Of a stretch of DNA of 64,000 bases, positions 7,472 to 13,633 are shown in pieces. The stretch is from Microbulbifer sp. SAOS-129_SWC (GTDB lineage: Bacteria; Pseudomonadota; Gammaproteobacteria; Pseudomonadales; Cellvibrionaceae). Location of the stretch: the NCBI RefSeq assembly GCF_039696035.1, contig NZ_CP155567.1, positions 4,335,001-4,399,000 on the forward strand, in the 5' to 3' direction. A model generated the notes under the pieces. The model did no database searches. It saw nothing but the letters and a program-made list of their open reading frames with translations, and had not been told where the DNA came from. Made by a program: the position numbers and the translations under genes. Position 1 is the stretch's first letter. Each line of letters starts with the position of its first letter.

Positions 7472-7615
7472 TCATAACGCCCACAGCAGGGGCGGATTAC
7501 CTTGTGCGCCTTTTGCGCGGAAATGGGAGCGAAGCGACCCGTGCAAATGGTGCACAAGGTAAGCCGTCCCGCGGAGGTCCGAAGGGCCGTAGCACACTGC
7601 CTGTGATTGTTAGGC
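7472..7615 (-). repeat. attC recombination site (long type)
   Basis: Bounded by TCATAACGCCC and GATTGTTAGGC. Body nearly matches 253-396 (GGGAGCGAAGCGACCCG, CCCGCGGAGG, GAAGGGCCGTAGC). Confidence 0.88.
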
Positions 7616-7627
7616 ATGAATCACCCA

Positions 7628-8008
7628 CTATGGCTGGATATTTACCTCCAAGCGAACGGGCCAACCATTTCTTGGTGGCTTTGGAAACCTATTATTCGCA
7701 AACCAGATAGCCACGCACGATGAGTAATGGTTTATGGGGCGCACCTCAACCATTTTGGCCTTGCCGTCCAGATCTATAGTGGCAACTAGTTGATAGTGTC
7801 CTGAGGCTGCTCTAATTTTTGTTGAAGCCTCAAAGCACTCGCTATCCGCGTCCCACGTACTTTCCCGTACCAATTTCTCGTACGTCTTTCCTTCATCAGA
7901 TTGCATAGCCGCTTCAGCAAAGAGAATTCTTGCATCGAAGTTTTCAGCACAAACTGCACTTGAAAGGACAGGAAGTATCAGCAACCACAATAATTTCATA
8001 CTGGTCAT
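7628..8008 (-). CDS. Secreted hypothetical cassette protein
   Basis: 126 residues (123 if the second ATG, read from 7999, is the start). N-terminal signal peptide MTSMKLLWLLILPVLSSAVCA with likely cleavage after CA. The mature domain carries VATIDLDGKAKMVEVRP and SSCVAIWFANNRFPKPPRNG, reminiscent of the short periplasmic domain found in TonB-like C-terminal regions and in other cassette proteins (a strand, then V..W....FP.P). That likeness is weak. Two Cys residues could pair. Confidence 0.68.
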   Translation of the reverse strand: MTSMKLLWLLILPVLSSAVCAENFDARILFAEAAMQSDEGKTYEKLVRESTWDADSECFEASTKIRAASGHYQLVATIDLDGKAKMVEVRPINHYSSCVAIWFANNRFPKPPRNGWPVRLEVNIQP

Positions 8009-8009
8009 T

Positions 8010-8153
8010 GCCTAACGCCCGCAACAGGGGCGGCCAATACTTTGCATATTTTGTGCGAAACTGGGAGCGTAGCGACCCGCACCAAATATGCATAGCGTTG
8101 GGCGTCCCGCGGAGGCCCGAAGGGCCGTAGCAACCTGCTTGCGTTTGTTAACT
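8010..8153 (-). repeat. attC recombination site (long type)
   Basis: Bounded by GCCTAACGCCCGC and GTTTGTTAACT. Body like 253-396 and 7472-7615, with its own arms GCATATTTTGTGCG and CGCACCAAATATGC. Confidence 0.88.
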
Positions 8154-8522
8154 CTACTGGTAGTACTTATCCGCTGTAATTGGCTCATACGTGTTATATG
8201 TTGATGGCCCGATTCGCACAATCTGTCCAGAAACAAGGCTGAATGAAACCCAGTATGTTGTATAAACGTACTCACTTATGTCACTACTCTTGTGATTTCC
8301 TTTATCAAGAAACTCAAATAGCAATAAATTTTTTGAAAACTCCTTATCTCTATCATTCAGTGAAACACTAACAAGAACTAAATCATCGTTTCTTATAGTT
8401 TTTTTCCTTTTCAATATCTCGGCTTTAGCCATTTTTGACATTGCTACTATATTGCCTATTTCACTTGAAGTTGCTGAAAAAGAGAGAGTCATCAAAATTG
8501 CTAAGAAAAATAGATTTTTCAC
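8154..8522 (-). CDS. Secreted hypothetical cassette protein
   Basis: 122 residues. Signal peptide MKNLFFLAILMTLSFSATSS. The mature part has ILKRKKTIRNDDLVLVSVSL and ends YEPITADKYYQ; no motif known to me. The start is GTG read from 8522 with GGAGG four bases ahead, chosen because the overlapping ATG is out of frame. The TAG stop directly abuts the attC core. Confidence 0.68.
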   Translation of the reverse strand: MKNLFFLAILMTLSFSATSSEIGNIVAMSKMAKAEILKRKKTIRNDDLVLVSVSLNDRDKEFSKNLLLFEFLDKGNHKSSDISEYVYTTYWVSFSLVSGQIVRIGPSTYNTYEPITADKYYQ

Positions 8523-8532
8523 ATTTCCTCCA

Positions 8533-8619
8533 AGTTAACGTTCGGTTTAGTGGCGGCTGGAGCGTAGCGTATGCCGTCCCAGCCACGCTTTGCGTGGCGA
8601 CTACAACCGCTTGTTAACT
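8533..8619 (-). repeat. attC recombination site
   Basis: Bounded by AGTTAACGTTCGG and CGCTTGTTAACT. Inner arms: GCGGCTGGAGCG, CCCAGCCACGC and TGCGTGGCG. Confidence 0.87.
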
Positions 8620-9089
8620 TTTTCTCCGTAGAAGCACTCGCCATCCGGCCGTTCCCAGGTTGTATTAGCCGGGTTATTATTTATCTTGAAAATTACCGAT
8701 TTCCCGGTATTACTGCGACCATCATCTAAGCGAACTATCCATATTTCGCCCTGACCAATCATGACTCCCTCATAGTTAGAGCGAAGATTATCGATATTTG
8801 AACAATATACAGCCTGTATAAGCCTGTCGTTAAGGATCTGATCCCCGAGACGGACAAACTCTTCTGCCGTCTCTACTGTTGTTGGATTTCCCCCTATATA
8901 TAAACCAGTAGGGAATAGCATTAACTCCGATAGGCCTTGGTAGTCCTTAGAGAGTATTGCTTTACGGACTTTTAAGTAAAACTCTTCCAACTCTTTCTTA
9001 TTTTCAAATCCGGCTCCCGCGTGCTCATATCTTTCTGCGACCGCAATGCAACTTTGAAGCAAAAGAAAGAGTATAAGGATGTACTTCAT
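8601..9089 (-). CDS. Secreted hypothetical cassette protein
   Basis: 162 residues. Signal sequence MKYILILFLLLQSCIAVAERY; a Cys at 14 gives a possible but poor lipobox. ELEEFYLKVRKAILSKDYQGLSELMLFP looks like the first helices of an NTF2/SnoaL-like fold, and the rest (IWIVRLDDGRSNTGKSVIFKIN) could be its sheet; this is a guess. The reading frame runs through the attC core, so the last residues VNKRL and the TAG stop are encoded by the attC itself. Start ATG is preceded by TGGGGAA. Confidence 0.7.
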   Translation of the reverse strand: MKYILILFLLLQSCIAVAERYEHAGAGFENKKELEEFYLKVRKAILSKDYQGLSELMLFPTGLYIGGNPTTVETAEEFVRLGDQILNDRLIQAVYCSNIDNLRSNYEGVMIGQGEIWIVRLDDGRSNTGKSVIFKINNNPANTTWERPDGECFYGEKVNKRL

Positions 9090-9104
9090 GGATTCCCCAA
9101 AAAA

Positions 9105-9221
9105 AGTTAACGCCGCAATCAGCCGCGGCTTACTTTGTGTGTTTTTTGCGCGAAACTGGGAGCGCAGCGACCGCGCAAAAAGTGCGCAAAGTAAGACGTC
9201 GGCTGCATTGCTTTGTTAAGC
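9105..9221 (-). repeat. attC recombination site (long type)
   Basis: Bounded by AGTTAACGCCGC and CTTTGTTAAGC. Arms GGCTTACTTTGTG and CGCAAAGTAAGACG; close relative of 6387-6502. Confidence 0.88.
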
Positions 9222-9644
9222 GCACCGGACTACGCCGCTCTCCAAAAGCCAATTAAATTTACTGAGATTGAAAGATGCTGCATAAACATGTGTAGACTTT
9301 GGAGACTCTGTTAGCTCCTTAAGTGACTCGATTTCACTTTTTTCCCACGCGACATCACCAGATCTCAAGTAAATTCTAAGTGGAGCAATTTTACTTAGAC
9401 ATTTGTTGTACTTTTCCAAACCTAGACCTGGGACTCTTCTGCTGCCGTCTCCGAAACCATAGGCTTCTGCCAAAATATCAAATTTCCCATTGGCAATCTC
9501 ATTTTCCGCATCTGCCTTTCCGGCAGCTGACACGTCGCGTTTTAGGCGGTCTAAGTTCTTTCCGCCTTGCTGAATATTGACGATGCTAAATGCCAATATA
9601 AGAAAAATCGTTACAGCGCCTAGTATTGCTATTGATTTGCTCAT
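9216..9644 (-). CDS. Membrane-anchored hypothetical cassette protein
   Basis: 142 residues from the ATG read from 9644 (MSKSIAILGAVTIFLILAFSIVN), giving one N-terminal hydrophobic anchor. The rest includes KRDVSAAGKADAENEIANGK and the Cys-containing LEKYNKCLSKIAPLR and VVRCA at the C-terminus, so it probably faces the periplasm. The longer reading would start inside the neighbouring attC. TAA stop lies in the attC core. No family recognised. Confidence 0.68.
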   Translation of the reverse strand: MSKSIAILGAVTIFLILAFSIVNIQQGGKNLDRLKRDVSAAGKADAENEIANGKFDILAEAYGFGDGSRRVPGLGLEKYNKCLSKIAPLRIYLRSGDVAWEKSEIESLKELTESPKSTHVYAASFNLSKFNWLLESGVVRCA

Positions 9645-9656
9645 TTTCTCATGACG

Positions 9657-9748
9657 CTTAACGCCCACAGCACGGGCGGCCGGAGCGCAGCGTAGGCCGT
9701 CCCGCGGAGGCCCGCCGGGCCGCAGCAAAGTGCCTGTGATTGTTAAGC
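9657..9748 (-). repeat. attC recombination site, identical to 3402-3493
   Basis: Same 92 bases as the attC at 3402-3493, as part of a duplicated cassette. Confidence 0.9.
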
Positions 9749-10114
9749 ATTGAACGCTCTCCGCTCTTCACTGAAGTCCATTCCCTTGCCACCTTGAGTA
9801 CAGCCAGGAAATACCCATCCGCGAATAAATATCTCTCTATACTCATTTGCCAATGTTTGTGACATACCACTGTACCGAAAAGCTACTTTAGTTGGGTGTC
9901 CCCCATTGCGAGGCACATTAAATGTGAATTCAATGCTGCAGTGATCGCACTTCAGGTAAATCGGCTCAAAGACAGCCATGGGGAGTAGTTGCCCCGAATT
10001 ATCCCTTTGCTCCTTGCCGCACTCTTGAACTTGAACAATCTCTTTATCTAGAGGGATTGTGCTAGCCATCAGTAGGCTTGGAATGAAGACAAATATCAGT
10101 GGTAAGAATTTCAT
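9743..10114 (-). CDS. Secreted hypothetical cassette protein (copy 2)
   Basis: Second copy of the 3488-3859 gene; the only difference I see in the whole cassette is one base (position 9980, C for T), giving Met46 instead of Ile46. It has the same signal peptide and the same Cys-rich mature domain. It is the outermost gene at the right end of the array, which by orientation would be the attI-proximal, most recently inserted position. Confidence 0.75.
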   Translation of the reverse strand: MKFLPLIFVFIPSLLMASTIPLDKEIVQVQECGKEQRDNSGQLLPMAVFEPIYLKCDHCSIEFTFNVPRNGGHPTKVAFRYSGMSQTLANEYREIFIRGWVFPGCTQGGKGMDFSEERRAFNA

Positions 10115-10125
10115 CGCTAATGATG

Positions 10126-10200
10126 CTTAACAGTTTATTAAAAAGACGCATCTTTATATCTAGTTGGCGCCTATCCACAGAACCAAGATCTCGAAATTTC
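10126..10200 (-). other. Right border of cassette array; candidate attI or its remnant
   Basis: On the minus strand the last cassette is joined at AATAAACTGTTAAGC, with GTTAAGC fitting the GTTRRRY core. Unlike every other junction, no attC stem follows, as expected for the attI side. A weak promoter-like pair (TTGGTT, 18 bp, TAGATA) lies further upstream on the minus strand at about 10160-10190 and could be the cassette promoter. No integrase gene is adjacent. Confidence 0.45.
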
Positions 10201-10447
10201 CGGTTTTTTGCCTAAAAATTAGCGTCTTACAAAATTGCGTTGGGTTTTCTCTACCGGATATAAGGCCAGCGCGGATGGCGTGAATTTATGTGGCTGGCTC
10301 TATATCCCGTTTTAACCCCACTATAAATCAACAACTTAAGGCATTTTTCCGGTGGATAGAAGACGCGGCTCTTGAATTCTGTTGCTTGCGTCTGAATTTG
10401 GCCCAGCGTCAGCTTATTTTCATTAGTAGCGCCAGCAGTTGCCCTTA
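10132..10447. other. Gene-free stretch between array and chromosome
   Basis: About 316 bp of AT-rich sequence with no convincing reading frame on either strand. I looked for tyrosine-recombinase motifs of an integron integrase and found none. Its 3' part is downstream of the FAD-protein gene. Confidence 0.5.
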
Positions 10448-12205
10448 TCAGCTATAGACATCGTGCAGTTTGTCCCCAGGTTTCTGCTTGTCACGGAAAA
10501 TGTGTCGTAACAGAGGCAGACCCCGGCGAATACCGAGGATGCTCTGGGCGGTGGCCAGGCCGGCGAACATGGCGCCGGCGACGCCGCAGCTCATGATGTC
10601 CTGGCCGGTGAGGTACAGACCCTTGATGCGGGTTTTGGGGCGCAGCCAGTGTTGCCGGAAGCGACTGGGGTCGTGATCGAGGCCGTAGATCTCACCACGT
10701 GAATAGCGGCAGAAGTAGTCGGTAGACAGCGGGGTGGACAGTTCGCAGTAGTCGATCTTGCCGCGCAGCTGCGGGAAGTGTTTGTACAGGTGTTCCAGCA
10801 GCCGCTCGGTGAAGCGCTCTTTCAATGCTTCGTAGTCGTCGCCGCGCTTACCCCAGGGTTCACCGTGCCAGCGGGCGAACCAGTCGTATTTGCCCGGGGC
10901 GACAATTTCGATGGTGGCGCGGCCGGGGTAGCGCTGGGTAAAACTGGGATCCTTGGCCGACGGAAAGGAGAGGTACACCAGCGGGATTTCCGCTTCCGGG
11001 TCGTCGAGGAATTTCTGCATATCCCCGTCGTAGTCGGCACTCGGGTAAAGCCAGTAATTGGTTTTCGGCAATCCGAGTGTCTCGGCAGTCTGCTGCAGGC
11101 CGATATACAGGCACAGATGCGCCATAGAGGGCTGCACTTTTTGCAGGTCGCGATGGTAACCGGCGCGCTCGCAGGCGCTCTGCGGCAGCAGCTTTTCGAA
11201 GGTGTTGAATACGCCGGCCCCGGAAATCACCAGTGGCGCTGCAATTTCAGTGCCGTCGGCCATGCGCACGCCGCGAGCGTGGTTGCCGTCCAGCAATATG
11301 GTTTCTGCCTCGGCATAGGTAAACACGTCACCGCCACCGGCCTGGATCTGCGGAATGATGGTTTCGGCAATTTTGCTGGCGCCGCCGACCGGGTAGTAGC
11401 CGCCGTAGAGATAGTGCTTGGCGATCAGCGCGTGAATGATGAAGCTGCCGCAACCCGGGGTCATGCCGTTGTCGCCCCACTGACCGGTGAGCACGGCAAT
11501 CAGTTTTTCGTTGTCGGTGACCTGGCGCAGCACCTCGTAGGTGGTTTTGTTCAGCCAGTCGGGCCAGCGCAGCTTCTTCCACAGCGCGGTCAGTGGCGCA
11601 CACCAGCGCGGCAATAGCTTTTCGGCCGTGATCAGCGGCATGGCGGCGGCCACGGCATTGACCCGGCGCAGGTATGCTTCGATCGCCGCGCGCTCGCCCG
11701 GGAAGCATCGCACCAGCTCATCGACAAACGCGTCGCGGCCGGCGCGCAGGTCGAACTGTTCGTCGCCGAGGCAGATCCGGTCGTAGGTGCTGTCCATCGG
11801 CGCCCATTGCAGCTGCCCGGCGGAGAGGTAGTCGAACAGCTTGCGGGTCATGGTGGGGTGGTCGCCCACATCGCCGATATAGTGCACGCCCACGTCCCAT
11901 TCGTAGCCGTTGCGATCGTAGGCATGGGTGAAGCCGCCGGCGGTGTAGTGCTGCTCCAGTACCAGCACTTTCCTGCCCGCGGAGGAAAGCATTGCGGCAG
12001 TGGTGAGGCCGCCGATACCGGAACCAATCACGATGGCGTCGTAGGGGCCGTCGAGCCGGTTGGCGCGATAGCGCCGGCCGATACGCAGGCGGCCGGGCCT
12101 GGGAGCGGCGCTGCTATTGGGGCGGCTATTGATACTGGTCTCGGCACTGGAATCCGGGCCGGAACTGGACGCGCTGCAGTCTGGCACCTTGGTGGACACG
12201 GTCAT
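10448..12205 (-). CDS. FAD-dependent oxidoreductase, phytoene desaturase / retinol saturase type
   Basis: 585 residues. A Rossmann dinucleotide site at about 57-87 (DAIVIGSGIGGLTTAAML ... VLVLEQH) followed by GGFTHAYDRNGYEWDVGVHYIGD is typical of the CrtI / all-trans-retinol 13,14-reductase group, which acts on polyene or other hydrophobic substrates with FAD. A C-terminal GLYLTGQDIMSCGVAGAM holds the second FAD-contact motif. The first 45 residues are Ser/Pro-rich and of low complexity, beyond the usual family start. The ATG read from 12205 has GAGGTCG ahead. It stands alone, oriented towards the cassette array. Substrate cannot be told from sequence. Confidence 0.8.
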   Translation of the reverse strand: MTVSTKVPDCSASSSGPDSSAETSINSRPNSSAAPRPGRLRIGRRYRANRLDGPYDAIVIGSGIGGLTTAAMLSSAGRKVLVLEQHYTAGGFTHAYDRNGYEWDVGVHYIGDVGDHPTMTRKLFDYLSAGQLQWAPMDSTYDRICLGDEQFDLRAGRDAFVDELVRCFPGERAAIEAYLRRVNAVAAAMPLITAEKLLPRWCAPLTALWKKLRWPDWLNKTTYEVLRQVTDNEKLIAVLTGQWGDNGMTPGCGSFIIHALIAKHYLYGGYYPVGGASKIAETIIPQIQAGGGDVFTYAEAETILLDGNHARGVRMADGTEIAAPLVISGAGVFNTFEKLLPQSACERAGYHRDLQKVQPSMAHLCLYIGLQQTAETLGLPKTNYWLYPSADYDGDMQKFLDDPEAEIPLVYLSFPSAKDPSFTQRYPGRATIEIVAPGKYDWFARWHGEPWGKRGDDYEALKERFTERLLEHLYKHFPQLRGKIDYCELSTPLSTDYFCRYSRGEIYGLDHDPSRFRQHWLRPKTRIKGLYLTGQDIMSCGVAGAMFAGLATAQSILGIRRGLPLLRHIFRDKQKPGDKLHDVYS

Positions 12206-12306
12206 GGGGCGACCTCGCGATTTATCGTTATTGGTTATCGGTCTACCTTAGCGCCGCCTTTCTTTGTATGCAATAAATTGCATAGCGAGCACAACCTCTG
12301 ACTGAC

Positions 12307-12346
12307 TTGCCATAGAAATATACATTTCGTATATACTTCGTATATT
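12307..12346 (+). promoter_or_regulatory. Promoter with overlapping operator-like repeats before parD-like gene
   Basis: TTGCCA (12307-12312), 17 bp, TATATA (12330-12335) fits a sigma-70 promoter. The motif TTCGTATAT occurs twice, at 12326-12334 and 12337-12345, 11 bp apart, covering the -10 box, and GTATATAC (12329-12336) is palindromic. This suggests autorepression by the ParD-like DNA-binding protein that follows. Confidence 0.6.
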
Positions 12347-12365
12347 CCATTTAAGGGCAGGGATC

Positions 12366-12572
12366 ATGGGTATCGTAAAAGTTTCCGACCAACTCCACGA
12401 CGAGATACGTCGCGCCAGCTCGGTGATGGCCCGCTCGATCAATGCGCAGGCGGAGTTCTGGGTGCGTATCGGCATGCTCGCGGAGCTGAATCCGGAGCTG
12501 ACCTACAACCAGCTGTGCAAGAAACTCCTGCGCGAACCGGCGCCCACCCTGGAGTCTCTCGCGCGTGAATAA
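12366..12572 (+). CDS. ParD-like antitoxin-family protein
   Basis: 68 residues. MGIVKVSDQLHDEIRRASSVMARSINAQAEFWVRIGM has a ribbon-helix-helix layout (strand IVKVS, then two helices), matching the ParD-like antitoxin family (Pfam ParD_like). Such proteins bind operator DNA as dimers. No ParE toxin follows; instead its stop overlaps the start of a methionine aminopeptidase gene by 8 bp, so the two are co-transcribed and probably translationally coupled. What it neutralises or regulates is unknown; self-regulation through the repeats at 12326-12345 is likely. Confidence 0.75.
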   Translation: MGIVKVSDQLHDEIRRASSVMARSINAQAEFWVRIGMLAELNPELTYNQLCKKLLREPAPTLESLARE

Positions 12573-13359
12573 CGTTACCCGCAAAACTCCGACGGAGCAG
12601 GCGCTGATGCGCGAGTCGGGCCGCCTGCTAAGCGCGGTGTTCGATATGCTGGATGAATTTGTCGCGCCCGGCGTGTCCACACTGGACATCGATCGCCGCG
12701 TCGAGGACTTCATCGTCAATACACTGCAGGCGCGGCCGGCCAGCAAGGGTCAGTACAACTATCCCTTTTCCCTCAACACGTCCGTTAATGAAGTGGTCTG
12801 CCACGGCATGCCGCGGGATTCGCAGGTGCTGAAGAGCGGCGATATCGTCAACCTGGATATCACCCTGGAAAAGAACGGGTTTATCGCCGACTCCAGCAAG
12901 ATGTACCTGATCGGCGACGTGTCGCCGGCGGCGCGACAACTGGTAAAAACCGCTTACGAGGCCATGTGGTGCGGCATCGACACCGTGCGCCCCGGCGCCA
13001 CGCTGGGCGACATCGGCTACGCGGTGCAACGCCATGCGGAAGGGCGCGGCTACAGCATCGTGCGCGAATACTGCGGCCACGGCATCGGCCGCGAAATGCA
13101 CGAGGAACCCAATGTGCTGCACTACGGCCGCCCCAACAGCGGCGTGGTGCTTGAGGAAGGCATGACATTTACCATCGAACCGATGGTCAACCAGGGCAGT
13201 CACAAAACCAGGGTGAAAAAAGACGGCTGGACCGTGATTACCCGCGACCGCAAGCTCTCCGCCCAGTGGGAGCACACGGTGCTGGTGACCGCCGGCGGTT
13301 GCGAGGTGCTGACTTTGCGGGCAGAGGAACGCGCCGCGAAGGCACCAGCACCCAGGTGA
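12565..13359 (+). CDS. map: Methionine aminopeptidase, type I
   Basis: Removes the initiator methionine from nascent proteins; two-metal enzyme. 264 residues with all five ligands visible: D98 (NLDIT), D109 (IADSS), H172 (GHGIG), E205 (TIEPM) and E236 (QWEHT), plus the H80 of VCHGMP. The start is GTG read from 12565, overlapping the ParD-like gene. Typical housekeeping map lies next to rpsB-tsf; this one is coupled to an antitoxin-like gene, so it is probably a second, accessory MetAP (inference). The C-terminal extension after VLTLRAEE is about 10 residues of Ala/Pro-rich tail. Confidence 0.88.
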   Translation: MNNVTRKTPTEQALMRESGRLLSAVFDMLDEFVAPGVSTLDIDRRVEDFIVNTLQARPASKGQYNYPFSLNTSVNEVVCHGMPRDSQVLKSGDIVNLDITLEKNGFIADSSKMYLIGDVSPAARQLVKTAYEAMWCGIDTVRPGATLGDIGYAVQRHAEGRGYSIVREYCGHGIGREMHEEPNVLHYGRPNSGVVLEEGMTFTIEPMVNQGSHKTRVKKDGWTVITRDRKLSAQWEHTVLVTAGGCEVLTLRAEERAAKAPAPR

Positions 13360-13633
13360 CCTGGTACACGACCTTCTTTCCCACTGCCTTCCACGCGCCA
13401 GCCAGACATGCGGCAGCAGGTCGGCAACTGGCGGCCGGAACAACCCGTCTTGCGCACCCACGCGGATTGCCCCGCTACCCGGCGTTACCGCATCCGGGGC
13501 GGGGAAACTTAACGGCATTGATTAAACACTGAAGTGGCAGGCCGGGGCGCCCCGGGGTCGTGAACCCTGCACCCGGCCCCTCCCCGGAAGGAGAGGGGCG
13601 CAAGTGACCCGGGAGTTGGAGAAAGGCGGTACT
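13360..13633. terminator. Convergent intergenic region with possible hairpin
   Basis: Between map (+) and the TonB receptor gene (-). GCCCCTCCCCGGAAGGAGAGGGGC at 13576-13599 (shown to 20: GCCCCTCCCCGGAAGGAGAG) can fold into a GC-rich hairpin but lacks a T run, so it is only a possible terminator. Nothing else is seen. Confidence 0.35.

Noticed and set aside
253..9748. CRISPR array
   Set aside because: Repeats are 77-145 bp, imperfect, and separated by full genes with variable length; ends fit attC cores.
10132..10447. Hidden integron integrase or remnant
   Set aside because: No tyrosine-recombinase motif or long frame on either strand.
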